IMG/VR virus record: IMGVR_UViG_3300037247_000633 | Location: 1-26,295 of that record | Source of the DNA: a virus | Strand: one strand, 5' to 3' | Length of the DNA stretch: 26,295 bases | Shown: positions 7,201 to 16,800 of the stretch, in pieces | Numbering within the stretch: position 1 is the stretch's first letter | Layout of the letters: each line of letters opens with the position of its first letter | Made by a program: the position numbers and the translations under genes | The notes under the pieces: model-generated | Seen by the model: only the letters and a program-made list of their open reading frames with translations | Told to the model about the DNA's origin: nothing | Database searches by the model: none

Positions 7201-7617
7201 GGAGGGTTCATTCAGAAGTTTGGAGCGGGTGGCCCGGTCAAAGGCCCGGGCAGCGGACGCTCAGATAGTGTCCCGGCTCGCCTGTCAGCGGGAGAGTTCG
7301 TGATGCCCGAGCATATCACCAGGAACTGGCGCGGTGTCCTGGAGGTGATGCGCGCCGGTAGGTTCGGAGCGTTCCTGAAGGGGCAGAATATCAACTTGCG
7401 AGGGATCACAGTCCCCAGGCTCGGAAGGTTCCAGGGGGGTGGGGTTGTAGAGCCACCCCAGACGACTACGGCTGGGGGAGAGCAGCGCAGCATACGGATC
7501 ATCAACTCGATTGATCCCAGTCTGCTGAACAATTTCTTGAGCAGTAGCGAAGGTGAGCAGGTACTGCTGAACATCATCGGGCGCAACCCCGAGAACATCA
7601 AGAGGATTCTGGCATGA
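4282..7617 (+). CDS. Tail tape measure protein (TP901 family)
   Basis: An 1111-residue protein that sets tail length and probably passes into the host envelope during DNA entry. Residues 1-105 are helical and Arg-rich. A hydrophobic segment (about 106-128, PFIGAAALILGII) follows. Residues about 125-370 match the TP901 tape measure core: FGQQMAAVRAITGAT, LGATTRFTAQQAADGLEFLARAGF, and later TSELLGLLGNAGIQASNAG with FGIRGS. Long Glu/Arg/Ala/Gln-rich helices run from about 510 to 950. Near 980-1030 the end has GGPVKGPGSGRSDSVPARLSAGEFVM-type residues (here KGPGSGRSDSVPARLSAGEF), common at tape measure C-termini. No peptidase or lysozyme motif was recognised. GAGGG 9 bases upstream serves ATG 4282, which overlaps the chaperone extension. 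Confidence 0.93.
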   Translation: MVDARLEVLIVAKDQFRRVLRGINETVNRVRTGVRALNRERTNRLQTAFVTLRNRARQVGAAIQVLGQRLRAINRVTFGRAIAGFRALRASMRGATAQAGALRGALAPFIGAAALILGIISATRVLAGFGQQMAAVRAITGATEQQFALLEEEARRLGATTRFTAQQAADGLEFLARAGFSAEDATEALEGTLNLASAGMLDLASSADIVSNVIQQFGLDTDQTNRVVDVLATTAANSNTNVLQLGDAFKFVGPIARALNIDVEDTSELLGLLGNAGIQASNAGAGLRRAFFGLINTTPKAEKALAELELTTEDVRLTGENTADVFRLLGERGLTAAQAVQIFGIRGSTVALSLAEAAKQGNSLAEAIANSEGEAKRISEVIEDTLIGDFRRLISAFQEVILQAGESGLTGGLRTLLRGLTTIVQALDGTAETADKVGGAFGAIAKAVAAVITIFETLSELGVVERILSPLVAALENIAELIEGIAARFRELGAIPADTADAVTAGVDIIRKKFKDLSDLSALEAFIAGQKTILQGFNVEIVALQKKLGEDLSREDRAQTLRRLQALRTSQQREVGIIVGANVLRRELIAAGGEEETAARKVVNDKSIADITADNEARLALLEERVKLSVIETAREVAAFKNAAAEISAIDKQRAAAGLAPLQDGLRARQDLLERALDAEIAAQRAQIGRIAEIAELRVAAAPTEDVEGIRTAAAAELIKAETKLNALISQQVIQSADFGAQTAKAATDLTRLVQAATRVVAGTTVVQDFTAIRERLEADFNKTIRNLTVSADQAKIFEKALDVRAADEAIRQVEEAVRASNERLSRDEELLAAQRATRQITQREFIDRTAEAQARSFEEQLEFVRQLQELDPGLFSQEQLDRITLLEARIIQLREVITPEIEALTSAFQRAGEEFFQDLISGTLTAEEAFKKFAQSIIAQIQKIIIQQLVLKAVQASSGGIGAIGAAITARDGGFIQKFGAGGPVKGPGSGRSDSVPARLSAGEFVMPEHITRNWRGVLEVMRAGRFGAFLKGQNINLRGITVPRLGRFQGGGVVEPPQTTTAGGEQRSIRIINSIDPSLLNNFLSSSEGEQVLLNIIGRNPENIKRILA

Positions 7618-7638
7618 GAAAGGTTAGCGGAGGCTGAT

Positions 7639-10116
7639 ATGGCTCTTGAGATCGACACGGCTACAGATTATCAGGATATGCTGGACCGCACGGTCCTGTT
7701 TGCAGGGGGCTACCCTGTGGTGGGCACGATTGTACCTGGGGCCAATACCGGCAACGGCACACTAGAGGACGTGGTGGGTTCGCCGCTGTCCCGTCGGGAG
7801 ACCTGGACGATTACCGCCACCAGTCCCACAGCCTTCAGCGTTACGGGCTCAGAGAGTGGCTTGCAGGCTACCGCGGCCACGGCCGGGGTCCCGTATACGA
7901 GCGACGATGGCCGGATCAGTTTCAAGCTCGCGGTGGGCTCGATAGCCTTCATCGCGGCTGACTCGTTTGTGGTCCCCTTCACGGCGGGCGCAGCGGCCCA
8001 GGGACGGCTTAATGATGGCGATCCGGTAGCTGACCCAGGCAATACTGGCGACGGCACGATGAACGACCACGGCGGGACAGGCATCCCCTTTGCCGAGCCC
8101 CAGGCGGTGGACGAGTTCTGGACATTCACGGCTGTCAACGCGACCACGTTCGACGTGTTGGGGTCTGTGAGTGGGGCTAATGCCCAGCTTACGGTGGGCG
8201 TGGATTACACGACCGATGCCGGGGAGATCGAGGTGAGAATTACCGCGGGGGGCACGCCGTTCGTGGCGGCGGACTTCTTTACCTTCACAGTGGTACAGGG
8301 GCGACCCTGGCTGGTGGAGAGGAACGGGTTCATCGACGCGACTCATCCGGCTGGGCAGCTACTCGACTTCGGCCAGTTTGGGCAGTTCGGGTCCCCGACA
8401 TATCTCACGGAGAGTGAGCAGGTGGTGTGGCGCGCGGTCATGGAGCTGGTGGTCGACGATGGCGGATCGAGCTACGTCGGCACCGGAGACGGTACTCTGA
8501 CCGGGTTCGTGGCCAACCCTGGGGTCGGTGGGCGTGCGGACATCTGGAGGATTATCGCGGTCAATGCGACAACTTTTAATGTACTTGGGGCACAGGCGGG
8601 GTCCCAGGCTACGCAGGCGACTGTCGGCGTCCCCTATACCAGTGATGATGGCCGGATCAGTTTCTTGATCACTGCCGGTGGCACGCCGTTTGTGGCCCTG
8701 GATGAGTTCGCGTTCCGCGTGCACGGGTTCTCGATGCGTCTGGAGGACAATGGTGACTTCACGATTGCCTGGGACCCGACTACGAACAGCCCGGCGACTG
8801 ACTTCGCTGGCCCGATAGCCTTCACATCGCTGGAGGCATACAGGAAAGGTGCGCCCCATGCGCGCCGATTGCTCTCGCTGTTTGGGGCAAACTCTGCGAC
8901 CTCCACGTCAAATGTCCCGGTGGGGTTCAATGAAGAGCACATCTTCCTGGAGAATGGCACGTACCCGATTAGGGTGCGCGGTCACTCTAACGAGGGGGTA
9001 GGCCTTGAGGTTGGGCTCAGGTGGAGGGAGCCGGTCAATAACGCGGCTGGTGCGATGGTAGCGGCTCAGAATATACCGCTGCTGACTGCTGGCTCGGGCT
9101 TGCAGAACTTCAGCGCGGTGACCTGGCACGTGTACAACAACGTGGACTTCGCCCATCCTATTAACGAGGCCACGATGGAGAAGCTCTTCAACGAGGAGGG
9201 CTTCCACCCTCATGGCGGGAATTTCTTGGCATCGCGCGGGGTGCACCCGGTCCTCGGGGTGAGGGCTGTGGCGAACTTTGGCCGGGCACGTGACGTGATC
9301 TTCAAGGGCTTCGGCAATGCTGGCCAGGACGAGTTCTGGATGGGGATACGGGCTATTGAGAATCCAGCCATTGACTACTGGAACTGGCAGCTCACTGGGT
9401 TCTCTGCGTTTAATCCTACCCTCCCCCTGGACGGGCCGAACATACACCAGCCTCTGAGTATTGAGGCCGATGACAGAAGGCAGCCTTATATTGCCCTGTG
9501 GGATCAGGCCATCACTTACTGGATGACTTTCACTGGGAGACGGTTGATTATAACCCAGAAAGTTTCAACGATCTTCGCGACGATGTACCAGGGGATGTTC
9601 TTGCCCTATGCAACGCCCATCCAATACCCGCAGCCGCTGGCTGTGTGTGGGACGTTGTCCTTTGAGAACGAGGGCGGCGAGTTGAAGTTCACGAATATCA
9701 CTGACAGGCATCGGCATCTCGCAGACCCCGGCTCAGAGTTTGGCAACAATACGATTGATACCACTATGATGATCAGGGAGCCTACGGGGCTCTGGCGTGG
9801 GTATCAGCACGTGTCCACGTCTACCGGTGGAGCGCGGAAAACCAATACCCTACGAGGCATCTACCCGAACCATGAAGCGTTCAGTCGGGGCCAGGTCCGC
9901 GAGGGCCCGGGCGGCGAATTCATGATCGAGCCGCTTCTCCCGACGAATGATGGGACAGATGAGGCTGTATATGGTGAATTTGATGGAGTCTTTTGGGTCT
10001 CTGGGTTCAGTAACGCAGCCGAGGACACCCTTCTCATCGAGGGGAAAAGCTACTTGTCTGTCCCGAACATTTTCCGGATAGCCAATGCCGATTTTATAGC
10101 ACTACTACTGGAGTGA
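7639..10116 (+). CDS. Large tail-tip structural protein with three beta-repeats
   Basis: An 825-residue protein, first gene after the tape measure, with CGGAGG 7 bases before ATG. Residues 38-114, 137-218 and 282-361 are three degenerate copies of a roughly 80-residue beta module with the pattern GxGT, W-x-(I/F), TTF-x-V-x-G, VGVPYT-x-DDGRI and a final 'F-x-A-x-D-x-F' strand. The second half has AITYWMTFTGRRLIITQKVS and GMFLPYATPIQYPQPL (about 630-675), a pattern I associate with siphophage virion proteins of the tail-tip region, where it has no assigned reaction. Position suggests a distal tail or tip component. The repeats may be surface-exposed immunoglobulin-like modules; that is inference. 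Confidence 0.68.
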   Translation: MALEIDTATDYQDMLDRTVLFAGGYPVVGTIVPGANTGNGTLEDVVGSPLSRRETWTITATSPTAFSVTGSESGLQATAATAGVPYTSDDGRISFKLAVGSIAFIAADSFVVPFTAGAAAQGRLNDGDPVADPGNTGDGTMNDHGGTGIPFAEPQAVDEFWTFTAVNATTFDVLGSVSGANAQLTVGVDYTTDAGEIEVRITAGGTPFVAADFFTFTVVQGRPWLVERNGFIDATHPAGQLLDFGQFGQFGSPTYLTESEQVVWRAVMELVVDDGGSSYVGTGDGTLTGFVANPGVGGRADIWRIIAVNATTFNVLGAQAGSQATQATVGVPYTSDDGRISFLITAGGTPFVALDEFAFRVHGFSMRLEDNGDFTIAWDPTTNSPATDFAGPIAFTSLEAYRKGAPHARRLLSLFGANSATSTSNVPVGFNEEHIFLENGTYPIRVRGHSNEGVGLEVGLRWREPVNNAAGAMVAAQNIPLLTAGSGLQNFSAVTWHVYNNVDFAHPINEATMEKLFNEEGFHPHGGNFLASRGVHPVLGVRAVANFGRARDVIFKGFGNAGQDEFWMGIRAIENPAIDYWNWQLTGFSAFNPTLPLDGPNIHQPLSIEADDRRQPYIALWDQAITYWMTFTGRRLIITQKVSTIFATMYQGMFLPYATPIQYPQPLAVCGTLSFENEGGELKFTNITDRHRHLADPGSEFGNNTIDTTMMIREPTGLWRGYQHVSTSTGGARKTNTLRGIYPNHEAFSRGQVREGPGGEFMIEPLLPTNDGTDEAVYGEFDGVFWVSGFSNAAEDTLLIEGKSYLSVPNIFRIANADFIALLLE
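7750..8721 (+). repeat. Three in-gene copies of an ~80-residue beta module
   Basis: Copies lie at 7750-7980, 8047-8292 and 8482-8721. Copies 1 and 3 still share near-identical DNA around the DDGRISF codons (GATGGCCGGATCAGTTTC in both), copies 2 and 3 share VNATTF, VLG and ITAGGTPFVA. The pattern indicates duplication within the gene, possibly recent or maintained by recombination. Confidence 0.75.
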
Positions 10117-10120
10117 GATT

Positions 10121-11134
10121 ATGGCATTTAGCGTGGTAACGGTTTCGGATCAGGACGACTTCATTACCAAGCTGGAGACGTTCTTGAGTGCCAATGGGTG
10201 GACTACTGAACTCACGAAGACCGCGGATGGCACGGGGTTCCGGTTGCATATGTCGATCACCGGCACGTCGACCGCCTTCGGAGGTACGTCTACAGATCTG
10301 CACTTTGCTTTTAGGTCGTCATTTGGCGAGAACATCTTTGGCATCACTCAAACTGGTCCGGGTGGGACTGATACGAATGGGGCGTCCATTGTCGGGTCTG
10401 ATGGCTTCAGCGGCATCGGCGATGCGTGGGATGCACAGACTCCGAATCCTAGCTTCCTCGCTGGTACAGAGGCGGGGGCCTCCAGGATGCACCAGTCCTT
10501 CTTGACGCCAGGCCAGCGTGTGCTCTTCTTTCACAACCTTAACCCGACGCAGGTGGTGGTCGTGGATGAGTTTGAGCCTGGCAAGTATAACTGGATGATG
10601 TTCGGAGAGGTCAGGAAGGTCAGCACCTTCACAGGTGGACAGGTTATGGGGGCTAGTTGGAGCGGGGAGTCAAATCGCGTCTGGCTCGGCAGCAGCCAGC
10701 GAGAGTTTTTCAATTTCTATCGACGTACCGCTACAGGCCGTAACAGTGCTCTGCGCATTGATGACGCGATCCGGGTGCAGAAGTGGCTGGCCCCTGAGGT
10801 AGCGGGGGCCCAGAGTACGCTCCGGGGTATGTCTTTTATCGGGGGCCGCGGTTCATATCTACAAGGCAGGACCCCGAACACGTTTGATGGCACGCCGATC
10901 CTGTTCCCGTTTCATATCTATCAGACGATAGCCTCCAGCTTGCGGCAGCCTACGGGCTATGTGGATCATTTTCGGAGTGTCAATATCCGAGATCTTGATC
11001 CGGAGACGATCCTGACGCTCGGCGCTGAAGACTGGCAGGTGTTCCCCTGGAGGGAAAAGAGTCCTGTAGCCGTTGCCGATAACAACACGGGAACAGGCCT
11101 GGAGAGCGGGTTTGCTGTCAAAAGGACTCCGTAA
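10121..11134 (+). CDS. Tail-tip structural protein, unknown role
   Basis: A 337-residue protein with GGAGTGAG upstream of ATG 10121. It starts with a helix-strand segment (DQDDFITKLETFLSANGWT) followed by beta-rich sequence (GFRLHMSITG, DLHFAFRSSFGENIFGI) and aromatic-rich motifs (VLFFHNL, YNWMMFGEV). The N-terminal 'FI-x-x-L-x-x-FL-x-x-NGW' pattern also begins virion proteins in other siphophages. No enzyme motif is seen. It is the middle of three tail-tip genes set end to end (5 bases from the previous stop, 0 to the next start), which implies matched synthesis and a shared structure. Function cannot be given from sequence. Confidence 0.65.
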   Translation: MAFSVVTVSDQDDFITKLETFLSANGWTTELTKTADGTGFRLHMSITGTSTAFGGTSTDLHFAFRSSFGENIFGITQTGPGGTDTNGASIVGSDGFSGIGDAWDAQTPNPSFLAGTEAGASRMHQSFLTPGQRVLFFHNLNPTQVVVVDEFEPGKYNWMMFGEVRKVSTFTGGQVMGASWSGESNRVWLGSSQREFFNFYRRTATGRNSALRIDDAIRVQKWLAPEVAGAQSTLRGMSFIGGRGSYLQGRTPNTFDGTPILFPFHIYQTIASSLRQPTGYVDHFRSVNIRDLDPETILTLGAEDWQVFPWREKSPVAVADNNTGTGLESGFAVKRTP

Positions 11135-13012
11135 GTGGCCGTTCTTGCCGGATCTTTGTCGCTCTTTAATCTGCCGCACCTTGATACGGTAGAGGCGAAT
11201 CCACATGCGTCGGTGAACCTACTGCCTCCGAATGCCTTTCGGCCAGCTCGCTCGGTGGGTTTCGCGAGTGACTTTACCTTCGATAATACGGGCAAGGCGG
11301 TACTGAATAACTCTATCCAGCAGCTCGGGGCGAAGACCAAGCTCCTGGGTATCTCGGGACAGTCGACTATCAACCTTCCGATTGCTATCAATAGCGTGAC
11401 GGCAGACGGGGCACTGGCCATCGGCTACAAGAATGATTTCTACGATAGGATTCACACACTGCCCAGGCTGATAGATATTGGGGCGGTGGTTACGCCGCAG
11501 ATACGGACGTTCGATGTGTGGAATGCCCACACGGTCAACGGTCAGCTCCTCTCCTCGATCACCCCGGTCAATGCTGAGGGGGTCACCTTGGTACAGCCGG
11601 TGGGTGCAGTGGCCCCGACGGTGTACGCGCCGACCGAGATCCGGACCTACAGTCTGTCGGTCTCTAATATCGGGCCAGGGACCATTGAAGCTACGTTCAT
11701 ATTTGACTGGCCGCCTGGGTCCACGCCTCCGGTGTTGGCCGGGGAGTCGATCTTCACCCTCCTGGGGTTCAGGTCGGTGCTATTCCCGTTCCCGCCGACC
11801 TGGCGCGGTTCGTTTGTGGAGCGGTTTGAATACATGACTGACGTGCTGCTGGCCTATGACGGCACAGAGCAGCGCATGAGGCTGCGCAAGTTCCCGCGCA
11901 AGTTCTATGAATTTGAGATCAGCGCCTTCCCCGATCTGGAGAAGAGCGTGGACCTGGCTGAGTCCTCGCAGATAATGGATTCTCTGTTGTGGGGTTTCCA
12001 GACTCGACGATTCACGATACCGGTGTGGACTGATTGCCTGGTCTTGAGTAGCAATGTGGCGATAGGCACCACAGTGTTCCCAGTGGACCCCGTGGACCTA
12101 GACTTTCGGGTGGGGGGCTTGATGGTGATCTGGAAGGGGATCGACAACTTTGAGGTACTCACTATCCTGTCACTTGCCGGGAACCAGATCACCACGATCA
12201 GCGGAACCTCTCAGCCCTTTAATGGCCCCGTGAGGATATACCCAGGCCACACTGCCAGGCTGCAGACTGCAGTAGAGACCCAGAGGCCATTCGATCAGTT
12301 CAGTCTCGGTACGTTCGTGTGGCGTGTAGATGACAATGACGAGGTGCCGACTCCTCTCGATCCGGCTGTGACTTTCAAGCTGGATAGTGAGGGGGACCCG
12401 TTGCCCGTGCTTCAGGATCGGCCTGAGCGCAATGTCCCCCTATCGCATGAGTATTCGCGCAAGGCCTTCGAGATAGACTACAGGACCGGGGGTAGGAATA
12501 TCGACGATCACATAGGGTCGGCGATAGAGATCAAGACCTTCCGCTGGGTGTTCGGTGATCGCGCGTTGCACAACACCTGGAAAGAGATGATTCTGTCGCG
12601 AGCTGGTAGACTCAAGCCTATCTGGATTCCTTCGTGGCATGACGACCTCAAGATCGTGCAGCCTGTGGGGGTATCTGATACGTTCATCGACATCAGAGAC
12701 ATCGGATACAGCACATTTTATGCTGTGCAGCCAGGCAGGCGAGACATCCAGGTACTGTTGAAGGATGGCACGCGCATATATAAGCGCATCATATCGTCGA
12801 CCTCACCGACACCGGGCGAGAATAGATTGAACCTGGACGAGACGTTCGGGACTCTCATCACTGATCCCGATGCTGAGATCGCAAAGGTGAGTTGGATGGG
12901 GCTCTATAGGCTGGATACGGATCTTGTCGAGATAGCCTGGCCCGCGAATCATAACTCCATCATCGAGGTGAGATTCCGGCTGGTGGTGGCAGATACTGAG
13001 GACGCAAGCTGA
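11135..13012 (+). CDS. Tail-tip protein with internal duplication (GTG start)
   Basis: A 625-residue protein starting at GTG 11135, directly after the previous TAA; AAAGGA lies upstream and no nearby in-frame ATG exists. Residues 1-220 are beta-rich. Two later segments look duplicated. The first (about 285-365) has FQTRRFTIPVWTD, then TTVFPVDPVDLDFRVGGLMVIW. The second (about 485-585) has SRAGRLKPIWIPSWHDD, then DTFIDIRDIGYSTFYAVQ and IQVLLKDGTRIYKRI. Both run 'R-x-x-x-x-x-P-x-W-x-D' followed by a strand-rich beta domain. The 'FRWVFGDRAL...GRLKPIWIPSW' pattern resembles tail proteins next to DUF2163 genes in siphophages, some related to the DUF2460 tail protein of gene transfer agents. A distal tail/hub role is likely. 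Confidence 0.65.
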   Translation: MAVLAGSLSLFNLPHLDTVEANPHASVNLLPPNAFRPARSVGFASDFTFDNTGKAVLNNSIQQLGAKTKLLGISGQSTINLPIAINSVTADGALAIGYKNDFYDRIHTLPRLIDIGAVVTPQIRTFDVWNAHTVNGQLLSSITPVNAEGVTLVQPVGAVAPTVYAPTEIRTYSLSVSNIGPGTIEATFIFDWPPGSTPPVLAGESIFTLLGFRSVLFPFPPTWRGSFVERFEYMTDVLLAYDGTEQRMRLRKFPRKFYEFEISAFPDLEKSVDLAESSQIMDSLLWGFQTRRFTIPVWTDCLVLSSNVAIGTTVFPVDPVDLDFRVGGLMVIWKGIDNFEVLTILSLAGNQITTISGTSQPFNGPVRIYPGHTARLQTAVETQRPFDQFSLGTFVWRVDDNDEVPTPLDPAVTFKLDSEGDPLPVLQDRPERNVPLSHEYSRKAFEIDYRTGGRNIDDHIGSAIEIKTFRWVFGDRALHNTWKEMILSRAGRLKPIWIPSWHDDLKIVQPVGVSDTFIDIRDIGYSTFYAVQPGRRDIQVLLKDGTRIYKRIISSTSPTPGENRLNLDETFGTLITDPDAEIAKVSWMGLYRLDTDLVEIAWPANHNSIIEVRFRLVVADTEDAS

Positions 13013-13887
13013 TGGCATTCGAAGACGTAGAGAAAAGCGTAGACACGGGGTTCCCCACGGAGCTGTTTAAGTTCGTGAAGGGCAGCGTGAATGTCGGCTT
13101 ATTCACTAGCGCAGATCAAGAGGTGGTGTTCGCCGCGGATACCTATGTGCCTTCGCTGATCAAGCGCACGCAACCAGGACAGACGGGCGAGCGCCTGCAA
13201 GCTAACATCCAGGTGACGGTGCCGCGCGATAATGAGATTGTGTCTCTGTACCGCATCATAGTGCCGTCTGAGACTTTGTTCCTGACGATATTTCGATTCC
13301 ATAGGCCGAGTCTGACTCCAGGGCCCACGGATACCGCGGTGTTCTGGCAGGGGCGTGTGCGGTCGGTGAAGTTCGTGGGGTCCGAGGCAGTGATGGACTG
13401 CGAGCCCTTGAGCGGATTCCTGAGGCGTGATGGCCTGCACCCGGCGTATCAGAGCCTGTGCAACCACATGCTGTATGGCCCTGATTGCACGGTCGACCGC
13501 AACCTGTTCAAGGTGGAGTTCAGCATCGACTCTATCTCCACAGATCAACTGGAGATAACAAGCACAGGCCTGACATCGACGCCTGCGCCGGTAGTGCCAT
13601 CCGTGGGGCCCGCCGAGGTTAGTTTCTACGATGGTGGGGGGTTCGTTGAGCGGGTTCTGACCCCGGAAGATAAGCGGCTGATCGTGGGCTTCAATGAGTC
13701 CGGTGCCCGGGACACGATCACTATCATAGCGCCATTTGAGGATCTGGGGGTGGCGGAGCCGTTGAGGGCCTTCGCCGGTTGTTTGCGCACCAGAGGAATA
13801 TCTGACGCCAAGTTCGACAACGTCGTCAATTTTGGGGGCTTTCCTTTCATCCCGGTCAGGAACCCGTTTGAGAGTGGGTTGAGGTAA
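13012..13887 (+). CDS. DUF2163 / BR0599-family tail protein
   Basis: A 291-residue protein whose ATG overlaps the previous TGA (TGATG). Family features are visible: VFWQGRVRSVKFVGSEAVMDC (about 110-130), GFLRRDGLHPAYQSLCNHMLYGP with Cys150 and Cys159, and the C-terminal AGCLRTRGISDAKF, NFGGFPFIP ending. This matches the BR0599 / DUF2163 family (length near 290), present in many siphophages and in the Rhodobacter gene transfer agent, where it belongs to the baseplate-like tail tip. The conserved cysteines have been viewed as ligands or disulfides in the family; here three cysteines at 130, 150 and 159 plus one near 257 remain. In gene transfer agents an NlpC/P60 peptidase follows; here it is missing. 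Confidence 0.85.
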   Translation: MAFEDVEKSVDTGFPTELFKFVKGSVNVGLFTSADQEVVFAADTYVPSLIKRTQPGQTGERLQANIQVTVPRDNEIVSLYRIIVPSETLFLTIFRFHRPSLTPGPTDTAVFWQGRVRSVKFVGSEAVMDCEPLSGFLRRDGLHPAYQSLCNHMLYGPDCTVDRNLFKVEFSIDSISTDQLEITSTGLTSTPAPVVPSVGPAEVSFYDGGGFVERVLTPEDKRLIVGFNESGARDTITIIAPFEDLGVAEPLRAFAGCLRTRGISDAKFDNVVNFGGFPFIPVRNPFESGLR

Positions 13888-13889
13888 CT

Positions 13890-16800
13890 ATGCCGTTTTG
13901 GCTAATGCTCTTATTGTTTGTGGGCTCGATTATTATCGGCGAGTTGCTGAAGCCGAAGCCACAGTTCACAAACGCCAAGCCTTCGGGGCTGGGGGACTTT
14001 ACGTTTCCTACGGCTCAGGAAGGTCGGCCTATTCCTGTGGTCTGGGGGACGGCCAAGATCCCAGGTCCGAATCTGCTGTGGTACGGCAACCTGGCGACGG
14101 TGCCGATCATCGAGATTATCAAATACAAGAAGATGTTCCAGTCGAAGACCAAGAAAGTGATCAAGGGCCATCGGTACTTCATCGACATGCACTTCGGGAT
14201 ATGCCATGGGCCCATTGACGCCATTGCCATCGGGATTCAAGATCGAATTATAATATCGAAGACGGCTACTGTAGCGGCTGAGGGGACCACACTGGCGGTA
14301 TCCAACCCTGGATTTTTTGGCGGGGAGGATAGAGGCGGCGGTGTAGGGGGCACGGTCATAGTGCATGCGGGGAACGAGACGGATGCAGTGGACGCGGAGC
14401 TTGCAGCCAAGATCGCCAAGCCTCCGGTCCCCGGGTTCCGGCGTGTGTGTACCGCGTTTGCGACTGGCCCTACTTTCGAATTTGATAGTGGTGGTGAGGG
14501 CATCTTTGCTTTTTTCGATAATGGCACAGCCGCGGGATTCGAGATAGGGAATGACGAGTTTGTAGAGCCGTGGTTCTTCGAGGTGACGCGTATCCCGACA
14601 AGCCTGGGCTCGGCTACCCCGATCATCGTCAACGACTTTGGCAGGGATGACGCCAACCCCGCCGAGGTTATCTTCGAGCTTCTGGTCGAGCATACGTGGG
14701 GCGCTGGCATAGCAGAGGCCCTGATAGACAAGCCCAGCTTCCTGGCGGCGGCGGTCACGCTGGCTACCGAGGGCTTCGGCGTTAGCCTGCAATGGGATCA
14801 AAAGAAGACCATAGAGGATATGCTTCTGGAGGTCGTGAGGCAGATTGATTCCGTGCTGTTCAATGATCTGGTGACTGGTCTGTTCACGCTGAAGCTGATT
14901 CGTGATGACTTCGATCCTAATCTGCTCCCGACACTGGACCAGAGCAATGTGAGCGAGATGCGGCAGTTTTCACGTCCGACGCTAGACGAGACAACGAACG
15001 AGATCAAAGTCGTCTTCACTGGGGAGAATTTTAAGCCCCAGGACGCACAGGCGCATGAGCTGGCCAACTTCAATGTGCAGGGCGAGAACTTTGTCAGTGC
15101 CACGTTCCAATACCCGGGTATCAATGATTCCCTTATCGCAGCCGATGTGGCGTTCCGCGAGCTGCGCACGACATCCTTCCCCCTGGCCAGGGCTACGCTG
15201 AAGGCCAACCGGGAGGCCTTCGATTTACGTCCCGGAGACGCCTTCAAGTTCACGTGGGCCCCGCTGGGTATCCTCGACCTGGTGATGCGGGTCAACGGGG
15301 TGAAGTATGGGACCCTGGACCAGGGGTTCATCGAGATCGACGCCATCGAGGACATATTCAAGCTGGGCAATACGATATGGGGGAAGCCTCAGGCGACTGA
15401 CTGGGCGGAGCCCGTCAATCCCCCGGTGGATGCTCCATTTCAAGATGCGTTCTCTGCCCCGTTCCATCTGGTCCGCCAGGAGTTCGCAGACTTCGGGTTC
15501 CTCAGTGAGGAGTCCAATATGCTGGCGACGGTAGCCGGGGAGCCCACCCCTGACGTGTTCGGCTATGCGGTCCTGACCAGGGACCCGCCTGATGGGTTCA
15601 TTACTACGGGCGAAACAGACGCCCTGACGCCCACAGGCACGCTCACAGCCGAGTACGCGGCCACCCCGGCCACTGGGCACCTTGATCTTAGTAACACGCT
15701 GGAGGTCACCCCAGACTCGCGTATGAGCTTTCTAACAGAAGCCAACATCACGGAGGTGCTACAAAACAATTTCAACCTGGCGTTTATGGGGGACATCGAC
15801 GCGCAGTCTGGGGAGATACTCGCGTTTGAGGAGGTAGAGGTCAGCCTGAGCGGCACGACGATCCTTTTCAATAGGGTCCATCGGGGGCTGATGGACACGA
15901 CGCCCAAGACTCACCCGATAGGGACCCGGATCTGGTTCGTGTTCTTTGGCATGGGAACGTCTGAGACAACTGAGTACGGGGACACCCAGTCCATCGAGGC
16001 TAAGTACCTGATTAAGACATTGGCCGGGACTCTGGAGGAGGCGGCGGCCTCGGTCAACCTTCACACGTTCACGTCTCGAACTCAGAGGCCGTACCCGCCT
16101 GGCAACTTCCTGATCGAGGGGGAGATATTCCCGGTGGCCACTGATGGGCTCACCGAGGCGGCGAATGCCGAGCTGAATCTGACGTGGGCACATAGGGATC
16201 GTATTTTTTCCCTCTTCAATGTGGACCAGGGAGATCCTACCCAGATAGGGCCCGAGGCCCTGGTGGATTACCAGCTCCGCATCCGTGATGAGGGGGACTT
16301 CCTGATCAGGACCGAAGACTTCAGCCCGGGCTCGGCCACCACGGCGTTTGACTACGAGTGCCTGGTGGAGGCCGCGGACAGTGGGATCGGGGTGGACGTG
16401 ATAAACAACATCGCCCTGGCGTGGAGTGGGACGAACGTGGTCAACACCGTCGACGATGCGGCGATCAATAGTGCCGGTGCTGGCTACGATGAGAAGACTA
16501 TCGAGGTGAAGATGCGCACGGCCTCGAACATCACGACGAGGCAGGTGATCTACGAACAGGGCAACGAACTGAACGGCATCATCATGTACATAGATGCCGG
16601 GAGCCTGCGGGCTGGGGTGTGGTCTGATGGGGCTGTCACGGTGTTCTCAGAGTTCACGAATCCGGTGGCCATCCTGGCAGACACCAAGTACAATTTTGCG
16701 TTCGTCTTCGACAAGCTCAACAACAGGATCAGGCTGTATATCAATGGCATCCTGGTTGACGAGAGGACGGGCCTGTTCATGGACACGTTGCCAGCCCATG

